From positions 5,108,001-5,172,000 of the forward strand of contig NZ_CP095376.1 of the NCBI RefSeq assembly GCF_023008405.1: a DNA stretch of 64,000 nt. Direction: 5' to 3'. Source of the DNA: Amycolatopsis sp. FBCC-B4732 (lineage in GTDB: Bacteria > Actinomycetota > Actinomycetes > Mycobacteriales > Pseudonocardiaceae). The translations under genes and the position numbers were made by a program. Shown piece by piece: positions 52,036-63,579 of the stretch (position 1 is its first letter; every line of letters starts with the position of its first letter). Below the pieces are notes generated by a model. That model made no database searches. It was not told the origin of the DNA and saw nothing but the letters and a program-made list of their open reading frames with translations.

Positions 52036-53958
52036 GTGGACATCCTGGTGGGCCTGCTGACCCTTCCCCTGTACGCGCTGGTGCTGTGGCCGCTCGTCGT
52101 GGCGTCGCGGCGGGTGCTCGGCGTCCGGATCGGCGCCGTGCGGGCGTTGTGCGGTGCCGCGTTCGGCTGGCTCGTCGCGGGCGGGATCGCGCAGGCGTTC
52201 CCGGTTTCCCTGCTGCGCAACGGCGGCGCGGCGCTCGGGCTGGTGATCCCGTTGGCGGGCAGCGCTTTCCTCGCGACGCTGATCTTCCTCCTCGTCGCCG
52301 AGGTGGCCCTGCCGGACGGGCTCCGGGTGCGCGCGCTGGGCGCCAAGCTCACGCGCGCCCGCCGGTACTCGCAGATCAGCCGGATCGCCGTCAAGCACGG
52401 CCTCGGCCGCTACCTCGCGGGCCGGCGCGACCCCGATCTCGCGCCGGGACGGCACGCCAAGCTCGCCCGGTCCCTGCGCCGGGCACTGGAAGAGGGCGGC
52501 GTGACGTTCGTGAAGCTCGGCCAGCTGCTCTCGACCCGCGCGGACCTGCTGCCACCGGCGTTCGTCGACGAGCTCGCGAAGCTGCAGGACCGGGTCGCAC
52601 CCGCTCGCGCCGAAGCGGTGTGGGCCCTGCTGGCCGCCGAACTCGGGGGCTCGCCCGACGACGTCTTCGCCGAGTTCGACCCCGAACCCCTGGCGGCGGC
52701 GTCGGTCGCGCAGGTCTACCGGGCGAAGCTGCGCGGCGGCGCGGACGTCGTCGTGAAGGTCCAGCGCCCCGGGGTGCGGGAGCAGGCCGAACGCGACATC
52801 GACATCGTCCGGCGCGTCGCCGCGGCCCTCGAGGAACGCGCGGACTGGGCACGCTCGCTCGGCGTCGCCGAACTGGCCGAGGGGTTCGCCGCGGCGCTGG
52901 CCGAGGAACTCGACTTCACCATCGAAGCCCGCAACATCGCCGCCGTGGCCGCCACTTCCGGCTCGGACGTCGTGCTGCCGACCGTCCACAAAGCACTGTC
53001 CACCGAGCGCGTCCTCGTCATGTCCCGGCTGACCGGCCGTCCGGTGGAGACGGCACCGCCGGCGGACCGCAAGCGGCTCGCGCGGTCGTTGCTGCGCTGC
53101 CTGCTGGACCAGGTGATGATCGGCGGCGTCTTCCACGCCGACCCGCACCCGGGCAACCTCATGCTCCTGCCCGACGGCCGCCTCGGCCTGCTCGACTTCG
53201 GCTCGGTCGGCCGCCTCGACGCGAGCCTGCGCGGCGGCCTCCAGAACCTGGTGCTCGCCCTCGACCGTGGCGACCCCGCGGCCCTGCGCGACGGGCTGCT
53301 GGAGATCGTCGACCGCACCGACGACATCGACGAACAGCGCCTCGAACGCGCGCTCGGCGCCCTGGTCGCCCGCCACTTCGGCCCCGGCCGCTCCCCGGGC
53401 CTCGACCTCTTCACCGGCCTGTTCCGGGTGGTCGCGGACTTCCGGCTGAGCGTGCCCCCGCCGGTGGCCGCGGTGTTCCGCGCACTGGCGACGGTGGAGG
53501 GCACGCTCGCCGCCCTCGACCCCGCGTTCGACGTGGTGGCGGAGTCCCGCGCGTTCGCCGTCGAGCAGGTCGGCGCCGGCTTGCGCCCGGAGTCCCTGCG
53601 CCGCACGGCGGTCAACGAAGTCATGGCCCTGCTCCCGGTGCTGCGCCGCCTCCCCCGCCGCATCGACCGCATCGGCGCGGCCCTGGAGGAGGGCAGGCTG
53701 TCGGTCAACATCCGCCTGTTTTCGGACGAGCGCGACCGCGACGTGGTGACGGGCCTGGTCCACGAGGTTCTGCTGGCCTTCGTGGGCGCGGCAACGGGCT
53801 TGATGGCGGTGTTCCTGCTGGCCGGCAACGGCGGGCCGAGGATCCTGCCGGACCTGACGCTGCACCAGGTGTTCGGCTACAACCTGCTGGTGATCAGCGC
53901 GTTGGTGGGGTTGAGGTTGCTGTTCGTGGTCTTCCGGCGCTCCGGACGGCGGTCATGA
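52036..53958 (+). CDS. AarF/UbiB (ABC1) family kinase-like membrane protein
   Basis: The 640-residue protein has three N-terminal membrane segments (about 3-90), an ABC1 kinase-like domain (about 135-480) and two C-terminal membrane helices (about 580-635). Family motifs are present: VTFVKLGQLLSTRADLLP (K-x-G-Q), the Ala-rich loop PLAAASVAQVYRAKL, VVVKVQRPG, EELDFTIEARN, FHADPHPGNLM and LLDFGSVG. UbiB-like ATPases support quinone or lipid metabolism; in an actinomycete menaquinone is the likely link. GTG start at 52036. The end overlaps a broken gene on the other strand. Confidence 0.93.
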   Translation: MDILVGLLTLPLYALVLWPLVVASRRVLGVRIGAVRALCGAAFGWLVAGGIAQAFPVSLLRNGGAALGLVIPLAGSAFLATLIFLLVAEVALPDGLRVRALGAKLTRARRYSQISRIAVKHGLGRYLAGRRDPDLAPGRHAKLARSLRRALEEGGVTFVKLGQLLSTRADLLPPAFVDELAKLQDRVAPARAEAVWALLAAELGGSPDDVFAEFDPEPLAAASVAQVYRAKLRGGADVVVKVQRPGVREQAERDIDIVRRVAAALEERADWARSLGVAELAEGFAAALAEELDFTIEARNIAAVAATSGSDVVLPTVHKALSTERVLVMSRLTGRPVETAPPADRKRLARSLLRCLLDQVMIGGVFHADPHPGNLMLLPDGRLGLLDFGSVGRLDASLRGGLQNLVLALDRGDPAALRDGLLEIVDRTDDIDEQRLERALGALVARHFGPGRSPGLDLFTGLFRVVADFRLSVPPPVAAVFRALATVEGTLAALDPAFDVVAESRAFAVEQVGAGLRPESLRRTAVNEVMALLPVLRRLPRRIDRIGAALEEGRLSVNIRLFSDERDRDVVTGLVHEVLLAFVGAATGLMAVFLLAGNGGPRILPDLTLHQVFGYNLLVISALVGLRLLFVVFRRSGRRS

Positions 53959-54236
53959 TGCCTTCCAACGCCACCGTCAGAGACTCCGGAAAGACCGCGC
54001 GCACGCAGGCGAAACACCTGTTCAGCTCTGGGAAGTAACGATCGAATCGGCCTCGGTTTCCGTACCTGCGACTGTAGCGATGAGGTCTCCAAGAACTCAC
54101 GCTTGGCGCGAGCTTGCACCAGCAGCCGGTCTTTACGAACCCCTAGAGACGGCTTGGCAAAGTATTCGATCAGCAAGGCGACGAGCGCCGACGTCACAGC
54201 ACTGATCAATGCGGTGTACACAGAGATTTCTATCAC
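53950..54236 (-). pseudogene. Frameshifted, low-GC small membrane protein gene
   Basis: From ATG 54236 the frame reads MIEISVYTALISAVTSALVA then LLIEYFAKPSLGVRKDRLLV and ARAKREFLETSS, a good N-terminal membrane helix plus basic tail. After about 54060 this frame turns to Arg/Pro-rich shadow sequence, while another frame continues sensibly (GRFDRYFPELNRCFACVRAV, FPESLTVALEGIMTAVRS). So a frameshift is likely, and the 3' end is cut by aarF. GC content is visibly lower than the neighbours, which suggests a recent arrival. The full-length relative is unknown to me. Confidence 0.55.
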
Positions 54237-54269
54237 GGCCGCCGATCATCATCGAGTCGGCGTAAGTTG

Positions 54270-54602
54270 TCACGCCGTCCGCGGCGCGTACATGATCACC
54301 GCGACCCCCGCCAGGCACAGCAGTGCGCCGATGACGTCGTAGCGGTCCGGCCGGTAGCCGTCCGCCAGTACTCCCCACGTCAGTGAGCCCGCCACGAACA
54401 CGCCGCCGTACGCGGCGAGGATGCGGCCGAAGTGGGCGTCCGGCTGGAGCGTCGCCACGAAGCCGTACACGCCCAACGCCACGATTCCGCCGCCGATCCA
54501 CAGCCAGCCGCGGTTTTCGCGGACGCCCTGCCAGATCAGCCACGCGCCGCCGATTTCGCAGATCGCCGCGGCGAGGAACAGGAGGATCGAGCGCAGGAGC
54601 AC
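54270..54602 (-). CDS. YnfA-family small membrane protein
   Basis: The 110-residue protein has four membrane helices and the UPF0060/YnfA pattern: [43 protein letters not shown], and [20 protein letters not shown]. It is related to the drug/metabolite transporter superfamily as a possible half-transporter. GTG 54602 lies six bases after a -10-like TAGTAT on the minus strand, so a leaderless mRNA is likely. It diverges from the DUF4184 gene with only 17 bp between the starts. Confidence 0.88.
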   Translation of the reverse strand: MLLRSILLFLAAAICEIGGAWLIWQGVRENRGWLWIGGGIVALGVYGFVATLQPDAHFGRILAAYGGVFVAGSLTWGVLADGYRPDRYDVIGALLCLAGVAVIMYAPRTA

Positions 54603-54607
54603 CCCGG

Positions 54608-54614
54608 GATACTA
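54608..54614. promoter_or_regulatory. Shared -10 element between divergent genes
   Basis: The 7-mer GATACTA reads GATACT on the plus strand (54608-54613) and TAGTAT on the minus strand (54614-54609). The start codons at 54620 and 54602 are each six bases from their -10. Both genes would be leaderless and use one AT-rich melting site. -35 elements are not convincing in either direction. Confidence 0.5.
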
Positions 54615-54619
54615 GCCGC

Positions 54620-55402
54620 GTGCCGTTCACGTTGAGTCATCCCGCCGCTGTGCTGCCGCTGGCGAGACGGCCGCTGGTGGCCTCCGCGCTCGTGGCCGGG
54701 TCGGTCGCGCCCGACGTCTTCTGGTTCGTGCCGCGGCTGCCCGGGATCGGGCTGACGAAGACCCACGAGTTCGCCTCGGTCCTCTGGCTCGACCCGCTCC
54801 TCGCCCTGGTGGTCCTGGCCGTCTTCCACGGCTTCCTGAAGCGGCCTCTGCTCGCGCTGGCTCCACGATCGCTGGCCGAACGGGTGCCCCGGCACTTCAG
54901 CTGGAAGCGGCCGGGGTGGATCGCCCTCTCCCTGGTGCTCGGCGCCGCCACGCACGTCGGGTGGGACGCCTTCACCCACGAAAGCGGCGGTTTCCCGTTC
55001 CTCCGGATCCCGCTGGTCACCGGGGTCGACGTCGGCCGGCTGATCCAGCTGGTCAGCACGATCGCGGGTGCCGGGGTGCTCGCCTGGTGGCTGCGGAACT
55101 GGTACCGCACCGCGCCCACCACACCGGCACCGAACGCCTCCCGCCACCGCAAGCCCGTGCTCGCGTTCCTGGCCGCCGGCGCGCTGGCCGGCGTCGCCGC
55201 CGAAGTCCTGCCGTTCCTCGCCCACCACGACCCGATGACCGGTGCGGGCGTCGCCGGCAACGCGACCTACCTCGCGGTCACCGGCGCCGGCAGCGGGTTC
55301 CTGATCGCGCTCGGACTCCACGCCGCCTGGTATAGGGCGTTATACACAAAGCGGGCCACCCCGGAGGGTGACCCGCTCGGTGAACCGGAACTCAGACGGT
55401 GA
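54620..55402 (+). CDS. DUF4184 family membrane protein
   Basis: The 260-residue protein begins VPFTLSHPAAVLPLARRPLV, the recognisable DUF4184 opening, with His and Asp residues (APDVFWF, THVGWDAFTHESGG) that could bind metal in the membrane, and about six hydrophobic segments. The family is uncharacterised; its fold resembles metal-dependent membrane hydrolases. GTG 54620 seems leaderless. The last bases overlap the convergent sufT gene, and the sufT terminator lies inside its 3' end. Confidence 0.85.
   Translation: MPFTLSHPAAVLPLARRPLVASALVAGSVAPDVFWFVPRLPGIGLTKTHEFASVLWLDPLLALVVLAVFHGFLKRPLLALAPRSLAERVPRHFSWKRPGWIALSLVLGAATHVGWDAFTHESGGFPFLRIPLVTGVDVGRLIQLVSTIAGAGVLAWWLRNWYRTAPTTPAPNASRHRKPVLAFLAAGALAGVAAEVLPFLAHHDPMTGAGVAGNATYLAVTGAGSGFLIALGLHAAWYRALYTKRATPEGDPLGEPELRR
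55351..55376 (-). terminator. Terminator of the suf operon inside the DUF4184 gene
   Basis: GCGGG (55351-55355), ACCC (55358-55361), GGGT (55366-55369) and CCCGC (55372-55376) form a stem with a 2x2 internal loop and a 4-nt tip. Read on the minus strand it is followed by TTTGTGTATAA. It lies 16 bp after the sufT stop, within the end of the convergent coding sequence. Confidence 0.75.
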
Positions 55403-55783
55403 AGCCGAGGGCGCGCAGCTGCTCGCGGCCGTCCTCGGTGATCTTCTCCGGGCCCCACGGCGGCATCCAGACCCAGTTGATGCGGAAGTCCTTGACCAGC
55501 CCACCGGACGTCAGCGCGGCCGACGTCTGGTCCTCGATCACGTCGGTCAGCGGGCAGGCCGCGGACGTCAGCGTCATGTCGATCGTCGCCGTGTTGTCCG
55601 GCTCGACGCGGATGTCGTACACCAGGCCGAGGTCGACGACGTTGATGCCGAGCTCCGGGTCGACGACGTCGCGCATGGCTTCCTCGACGTCCTCGAGCTT
55701 GGCGAGGTCGAGGTCCTGCGTCGCGGTGGTCTCGGCGTCGAGGTCGGCGGCGGTGCGCCCCTCACGAGTGGCGGTCTCTTCGG

Positions 55784-55787
<4 letters not shown>
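55392..55787 (-). CDS. sufT: Fe-S assembly factor SufT (DUF59/MIP18)
   Basis: The 131-residue protein has a variable acidic N-terminus and the DUF59 domain: VVDPELGINVVDLGLVYDIR, DMTLTSAACPLTDVIEDQTS with the conserved Cys, and a final WVWMPPWGPEKITEDGREQL. It helps Fe-S cluster maturation or transfer. It is the last suf gene and overlaps sufU by ATGA (55784-55787), equal to Rv1466 in the M. tuberculosis order. Confidence 0.93.
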
Positions 55788-58330
<2,543 letters not shown>

Positions 58331-58364
58331 GTCTTTTCTTTCCTGAAGTCTGTGGTGGACGGCG

Positions 58365-59537
58365 TCAGGCGCCAACGGCTTCGAGCTCGGCCTCGATCGC
58401 GGCTTCGAGGCGCTCGCGCACCTCGGGGACGTCGATCTTCACCAGGATCTCGTGGAAGAACCCGCGCACGACCAGCCGCCGCGCGGCCTCTTCGCCGATC
58501 CCGCGCGACTGGAGGTAGAACAACTGCTCGTCGTCGAACCTTCCCGTCGCGCTCGCGTGGCCGGCGCCTTCGATCTCGCCGGTCTCGATCTCGAGGTTCG
58601 GCACCGAGTCCGCGCGCGCGCCGGGCGTGAGCACCAGGTTGCGGTTGAGCTCGTAGGTGTCGGTGGCCTCGGCCGCGGCGCGGATCAGGACGTCGCCGAT
58701 CCAGACCGTGTGCGCGTCGTCGCCCTGCAGCGCGCCCTTGTACATCACGCGCGACTTGCAGTTCGGGACCGCGTGGTCGACGAACAGCCGGTGCTCCTGG
58801 TGCTGGCCCTTGTCCGCGAAGTAGACGCCGAGCATCTCGACGTCGCCGCCCTTGTCCGCGAAGGTCGCGGTCGGCGAGATCCGGACGAGGTCGCCGCCCA
58901 GCGTGATCACGGTGTGCCGCAGCGCGGCGTCGCGGCCCAGCTTCAGGTGCTGCTCGGAGACGTGCACCGCGTCGTCGGCCCAGTCCTGGACGCTGACCAC
59001 GGTGACCTTGGCGCCGTCGCCGATGACGAACTCGACGTTGTCGGCGTAGGTGCCGGAGCCGACGTGGTCGAGCACGATCACGGCTTCGGCGAACGCCTCG
59101 GCGCGGACCTGCAGGTGCCCGTAGGCGACCTGGCCTTCGCCCGGGCCGTGGATCCGCAGCACCGACGGCTTCGACGCCTTCGTCTCCTTGGGCACCGTGA
59201 CGACGGTGGCCTTGGTGAACGTCGAGTACGCCTGCGCGGCGATCCGGTCGCTCGGGACGCCGGCCTCGCCGAGGCGCGAGTCGTCGCGGCCGACCGACTC
59301 GATCTTCAGCTCGTCCGCCGCGTCGGCGTCCAGGGTGATCTCGCCCGTGGGCTGCGCGCTGCCGTCGTGCAGGCCGCGGAGGCGCTTCATCGGCGTGAAG
59401 CGCCAGTTCTCCTCACGGCCGCGCGGGACCTCGAAGGCCTCGACGTCGTAGGAGGTGAAGCGCTCCGCGCGGGAGGCGGCCGGAATGACCGCCCCCTCGC
59501 GAAGAGCCTCGGAAACGTTGTTCTCGGTAACCGACAT
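58365..59537 (-). CDS. sufD: Fe-S assembly scaffold protein SufD
   Basis: The 390-residue protein has the SufB/SufD beta-helix core with [40 protein letters not shown] and the end [40 protein letters not shown]. It forms the SufBC2D complex. The N-terminal SufD motif [20 protein letters not shown] is clear. It starts two bases after the sufB stop, so translation is coupled. Confidence 0.95.
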   Translation of the reverse strand: MSVTENNVSEALREGAVIPAASRAERFTSYDVEAFEVPRGREENWRFTPMKRLRGLHDGSAQPTGEITLDADAADELKIESVGRDDSRLGEAGVPSDRIAAQAYSTFTKATVVTVPKETKASKPSVLRIHGPGEGQVAYGHLQVRAEAFAEAVIVLDHVGSGTYADNVEFVIGDGAKVTVVSVQDWADDAVHVSEQHLKLGRDAALRHTVITLGGDLVRISPTATFADKGGDVEMLGVYFADKGQHQEHRLFVDHAVPNCKSRVMYKGALQGDDAHTVWIGDVLIRAAAEATDTYELNRNLVLTPGARADSVPNLEIETGEIEGAGHASATGRFDDEQLFYLQSRGIGEEAARRLVVRGFFHEILVKIDVPEVRERLEAAIEAELEAVGA

Positions 59538-59539
59538 GA

Positions 59540-60988
59540 CTAGCCGACGGACCCTTCCATCTGGAGCTCGATCAGGCGGTTCAGCTCGAGCGCGTACTCC
59601 ATCGGCAGCTCACGGGCGATCGGCTCCACGAAGCCGCGCACGATCATCGCCATCGCCTCGGCCTCGTCGAGACCGCGCGACATCAGGTAGAACAGCTGGT
59701 CCTCGCTGACCTTGGACACCGTGGCCTCGTGGCCCATCGACACCTCGTCGTTGCGGATGTCCACGTACGGGTACGTGTCCGACCGCGAGATGGTGTCGAC
59801 GAGCAGCGCGTCGCAGACCACGCTGGAGCGCGAGTGGTGCGCCCGCTTCGCCACGCGGACCAGGCCGCGGTACGACGTCCGGCCGCCGCCGCGCGCCACC
59901 GACTTCGACACGATCGTCGAGGAGGTGTGCGGCGCGAGGTGCTCCATCTTGGCGCCCGCGTCCTGGTGCTGACCCTCGCCCGCGAACGCGACCGAGAGGA
60001 CCTCACCCTTGGCGTGCTCGCCCATGAGGAAGACCGACGGGTACTTCATCGTCACCTTGGAACCGATGTTGCCGTCGATCCATTCCATGGTCGCGCCCGC
60101 TTCGCACTTGGCGCGCTTGGTGACCAGGTTGTAGACGTTGTTCGACCAGTTCTGGATGGTCGTGTAGCGGCAGCGGGCGCCCTTCTTGACGATGATCTCC
60201 ACGACCGCCGAGTGCAGCGAGTCGGACTGGTAGATCGGCGCCGTGCACCCCTCGACGTAGTGCACGTAGGCGTCTTCGTCGACGATGATCAGGGTGCGCT
60301 CGAACTGGCCCATGTTCTCGGTGTTGATCCGGAAGTAGGCCTGCAGCGGGATGTCCACGTGCACGCCCTTCGGCACGTAGATGAACGAGCCGCCGGACCA
60401 GACCGCCGTGTTCAGCGCGGAGAACTTGTTGTCGCCGGCCGGGATGACCGAGCCGAAGTACTCCTCGAACAGCTCCGGCTGCTCCCGGAGCGCCGTGTCG
60501 GTGTCCAGGAAGAGGACGCCCTGGGCCTCGAGGTCCTCGCGGATCGAGTGGTAGACGACCTCGGACTCGTACTGCGCCGCGACACCGGCGACGAGGCGCT
60601 GCTTCTCCGCCTCGGGGATGCCGAGCTTGTCGTAGGTGTTCTTGATGTCCTCGGGAAGGTCTTCCCAGCTCGCAGCCTGCTTCTCGCTGGAGCGGACGAA
60701 GTACTTGATGTTGTCGAAGTCGATCCCGGAGAGGTCGGCCCCCCAGTTGGGCATGGGCTTCTTTTCGAAGAGCTTGAGCGCCTTCAGTCGCGCTTCGCGC
60801 ATCCACTCCGGCTCGGACTTCTTCCCGGAGATGTCGGTGACGACATCTTCGTTAAGCCCGCGACGGGCGCTGGCGCCCGCCTCGTCGGAGTCGGCCCAGC
60901 CGAACGCGTACTTGCCAAGGGACTCGATGGTCTCTTCCTGGCTCAGTGGCGCGGTGGTGGGAGTGCGCTGCTCGGCAGCGGCAGTCAT
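59540..60988 (-). CDS. sufB: Fe-S assembly scaffold protein SufB
   Basis: The 482-residue scaffold protein shows [60 protein letters not shown] with a conserved Cys, [20 protein letters not shown], and the C-terminal [20 protein letters not shown]. Length is that of ordinary SufB, so there is no intein, unlike the M. tuberculosis homologue Rv1461. It is coupled to sufR by an ATGA overlap (60985-60988). Confidence 0.96.
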   Translation of the reverse strand: MTAAAEQRTPTTAPLSQEETIESLGKYAFGWADSDEAGASARRGLNEDVVTDISGKKSEPEWMREARLKALKLFEKKPMPNWGADLSGIDFDNIKYFVRSSEKQAASWEDLPEDIKNTYDKLGIPEAEKQRLVAGVAAQYESEVVYHSIREDLEAQGVLFLDTDTALREQPELFEEYFGSVIPAGDNKFSALNTAVWSGGSFIYVPKGVHVDIPLQAYFRINTENMGQFERTLIIVDEDAYVHYVEGCTAPIYQSDSLHSAVVEIIVKKGARCRYTTIQNWSNNVYNLVTKRAKCEAGATMEWIDGNIGSKVTMKYPSVFLMGEHAKGEVLSVAFAGEGQHQDAGAKMEHLAPHTSSTIVSKSVARGGGRTSYRGLVRVAKRAHHSRSSVVCDALLVDTISRSDTYPYVDIRNDEVSMGHEATVSKVSEDQLFYLMSRGLDEAEAMAMIVRGFVEPIARELPMEYALELNRLIELQMEGSVG

Positions 60989-61821
60989 GCGGGTTTCCCT
61001 CCATTCGGGATCCGTGCTTCGCGCCCAGTGGGCACCGTGCTTCCCGGCTCGGGATGGGCCGGGTTACCCGTCGTGACGGGCACGTGTGTGGTGCACGCGG
61101 AGTCACCGCGTGCGATGGTCGCCAGCCGCTGGACGTGGGTGCCCAGCAGCCGCGCGAACGCCTCGGTCTCGGCCTCGCACAGCTGCGGGAACTCCGCGGC
61201 GACGTGGGCGACCGGACAGTGGTGCTGGCAAAGCTGCGCTCCGACGTTGTGGCTGGTGCCGGAGACGTTCTGACCGGGTGCCGGAGCACCCACCTGACGG
61301 GTCGACGCAGCGTAGCCCTCCCTGCTCAACGCGGTGGCCAAGGCCTCCGCGCGCGCCGCCGGATCACTCGAACCGGTGATCGCCGGGCGGTGCGGGCCGA
61401 CCAGCTTCTCGACGCGCTGTTCGGCGAAGGCGCGTACGGCGTCTTCGCCGGCGTGCTCGGCGAGGAAGCGGATGGCGGAGACGGCGAGGTCGTCGTAGGC
61501 GTGGCCGAACCGGGCGCGGCCGGGCTCGGTGAGCAGGAACAGCTTCGCCGGACGGCCCCGGCCCCGGGGTCCGCGGCGCGGCGCGTCCCGGGTCTCGGCT
61601 TCGCCGTCGGCGAGCAGCGCGTCCAGGTGGCGGCGGACCGCCGCCGGGCTGATCCCGAGCTGCTCGGCGACCACGACCGCGGTCATGGGACCCTGTTCCA
61701 GCAGCAGCCGGGCGACCTCTTGCCGGGTCTTGCCCTCGGCGCTGACCTGCGACGGGACGTGCGGGAGCGTGGCGCGGGGCATGTCGCCGCCCGCCTGGTC
61801 ACCCGCCTCCGTCTTTTTCAC
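60985..61821 (-). CDS. sufR: Fe-S cluster-sensing repressor SufR
   Basis: The 278-residue regulator has a DeoR/ArsR-like helix-turn-helix (about 40-80; [20 protein letters not shown]) and a C-terminal cluster-binding region with Cys residues in [21 protein letters not shown] (C-x3-C-x12-C). With its 4Fe-4S cluster SufR represses the suf operon; cluster loss derepresses it. GTG 61821 is the first start in frame, but the operator overlaps it, so ATG 61782 ([11 protein letters not shown]) could be the real start. It heads the operon sufR-B-D-C-S-U-T. Confidence 0.92.
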   Translation of the reverse strand: MKKTEAGDQAGGDMPRATLPHVPSQVSAEGKTRQEVARLLLEQGPMTAVVVAEQLGISPAAVRRHLDALLADGEAETRDAPRRGPRGRGRPAKLFLLTEPGRARFGHAYDDLAVSAIRFLAEHAGEDAVRAFAEQRVEKLVGPHRPAITGSSDPAARAEALATALSREGYAASTRQVGAPAPGQNVSGTSHNVGAQLCQHHCPVAHVAAEFPQLCEAETEAFARLLGTHVQRLATIARGDSACTTHVPVTTGNPAHPEPGSTVPTGREARIPNGGKPA

Positions 61822-61832
61822 AACACAAGTGT
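61818..61832 (-). promoter_or_regulatory. SufR operator-like site
   Basis: On the minus strand ACACT-TGTGT-TGTGA (61832-61818) fits the ACACT-N5-TGTGA pattern that I recall for mycobacterial SufR. It overlaps the GTG taken as the sufR start and lies a few bases downstream of a TAAGAC -10-like box. It is also 83 bp from the divergent mptB start. Confidence 0.6.
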
Positions 61833-61914
61833 GTCTTATTTCCCCGCGGTCGGCAAAGGCGGGGTGTCCGGCAGTGACCCGACTCACTCCGGGGCGGACC
61901 GATACCCTGCACCC

Positions 61915-63573
61915 GTGGCAGTGGGTGAGCAGGACCAGCAGGCGGCGGTGATCGCGACCGAAAGCACGCACCCGGTGACGCTTTCGCCCGTCCGCCCCCT
62001 CGAACCGCTGCCCCTCGAGGCCGACGAGCGGCGCGGGCTGAACGTCGTGCGCCGGTTCGGCACGGTCGGGTCGCTCTTCCTCGCGCTCGGCTCGCTCGGC
62101 GCCGGTGCCGCCCCGGTGATCAACCCGGTGCAGGAGATCCCGGTGCTGCGGCTGTTCACCCGGATCCCGACGGTGTCGCTGGCCATCGCCATCTCCGGGA
62201 TGGGCATCCTGGTGCTCAGCTGGCTGATGCTCGGCCGCTTCGCCCGGCCCGACCGCGCGCGGCTCGCGTCGCAGGGCCAGCTCTCCCGCACCATCGCGCT
62301 GTGGGTGCTGCCGCTGCTGGTGATCCCGCCGCTGTTCTCCCGCGACGTCTACAGCTACCTCGCGCAGAGCGAGATCGTGCACCGCGGCATGGACCCGTAC
62401 GTGCTGGGTCCGGCGCAGGCCCTCGGCGTCGCCGACCCGTACACCGCGGGCGTGTCGAACATGTGGCGCGAGACGCCGGCGCCGTACGGGCCGCTGGTGC
62501 TGCGCCTCGGCGGCTGGCTGGCGCCCTTGGCGGGCAACAGCATCGCGGTCGGCGTGCTGCTGCAGCGCGTGCTCGCGCTGGCCGGTGTGGTCCTCATCGT
62601 CTGGGCGCTGCCGCGGCTGGCGCGCCGCTTCGGCGTGCAGCCCGCGACCGCGCTGTGGCTCGGCGCGCTGAACCCGCTGCTGATCTTCCACTTCGTCGCC
62701 GGCGCCCACAACGACGCGCTCGCCGTCGGCCTGATGCTCGCCGGGCTGGAGGTGGGCATCCGGAAGCTGCCGATCCGGGTGAAGGGCGACACACCCCCGC
62801 CACTGGCGCGAGGCGAACTGCTCTACATCGGGCTCGGCGTGGCCATCATCACGCTCGGGGTGGCGGTGAAGCTGCCCGCGGTGTTCGCGTTGCCGTTCTT
62901 CGCCGTGATGGTGGCGCGGCGCTGGCACGGCCGGCTCAAGGACCTGTTCCTGGCGGGCGCGCCGATGGCGGCGTGGTTCGGCGTCGTGCTGGTCGCCGTC
63001 TGCTTCGGCACCGGGCTCGGCTTCGGCTGGTTCGGGGCGACGTTCAACACCCCCGGCCTGGTCCGCTCCTGGATCTCCCCCACCGCGGAGCTGGCCAACC
63101 TGTCCGGCGTCCTGGGCATCGCGCTCGGGCTCGGCAACCACACCGACGGCCTGGTGCCGATCCTCGGCGCCCTGGGCTACCTCGTCGCCGTGGCCATCAC
63201 CTTCAAGTTCCTGTGGGACAGCTTCAAGTGGCGCTACCGGCCGATCATCGGGCTGGGCGTGTCGCTGGGCGCGGTGATGATCCTGCAGATCAACCTGCAG
63301 CCCTGGTACGTGCTGTGGGCGGTGATCCCGCTGGCCGCCGCGGCCGGGACGTCCCGCTTCCGGGTGGCCGCGACGGTGCTGTCGGCGGCCCTGCCGTTCC
63401 TGCTCCCGCCGACCGGCAGCACGTTCGACGGCCGCCCGTACGTGCTGCCGTTCGCCTACGTCGCGGCGATCGTCGTCTGCGGCGGCGGGATGCTGATCGT
63501 CCGGCGGCTGGCGCCCGTGCTGCTGTCCAGGCCGTCCCCGCGGCTGCCCGCGCGGGCCGACGCCGTATCGTGA
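61915..63573 (+). CDS. mptB: MptB-like polyprenol-phosphate-mannose-dependent mannosyltransferase
   Basis: The 552-residue protein has about thirteen membrane segments and the GT-C motif region PPLFSRDVYSYLAQSEIVHR with the catalytic Asp and downstream GMDPYVLGPAQALG, NMWRETPAPYGPLVLRLGGW and FVAGAHNDALAVGL. It matches the MptB alpha-1,6-mannosyltransferases that build the lipomannan core. The gene order mptB / sufR is that of Rv1459c-Rv1460. GTG 61915 is six bases after a TACCCT -10-like box, so a leaderless mRNA is possible; GTG 61921 is an alternative. Confidence 0.9.
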   Translation: MAVGEQDQQAAVIATESTHPVTLSPVRPLEPLPLEADERRGLNVVRRFGTVGSLFLALGSLGAGAAPVINPVQEIPVLRLFTRIPTVSLAIAISGMGILVLSWLMLGRFARPDRARLASQGQLSRTIALWVLPLLVIPPLFSRDVYSYLAQSEIVHRGMDPYVLGPAQALGVADPYTAGVSNMWRETPAPYGPLVLRLGGWLAPLAGNSIAVGVLLQRVLALAGVVLIVWALPRLARRFGVQPATALWLGALNPLLIFHFVAGAHNDALAVGLMLAGLEVGIRKLPIRVKGDTPPPLARGELLYIGLGVAIITLGVAVKLPAVFALPFFAVMVARRWHGRLKDLFLAGAPMAAWFGVVLVAVCFGTGLGFGWFGATFNTPGLVRSWISPTAELANLSGVLGIALGLGNHTDGLVPILGALGYLVAVAITFKFLWDSFKWRYRPIIGLGVSLGAVMILQINLQPWYVLWAVIPLAAAAGTSRFRVAATVLSAALPFLLPPTGSTFDGRPYVLPFAYVAAIVVCGGGMLIVRRLAPVLLSRPSPRLPARADAVS

Positions 63574-63579
63574 CCCGAC

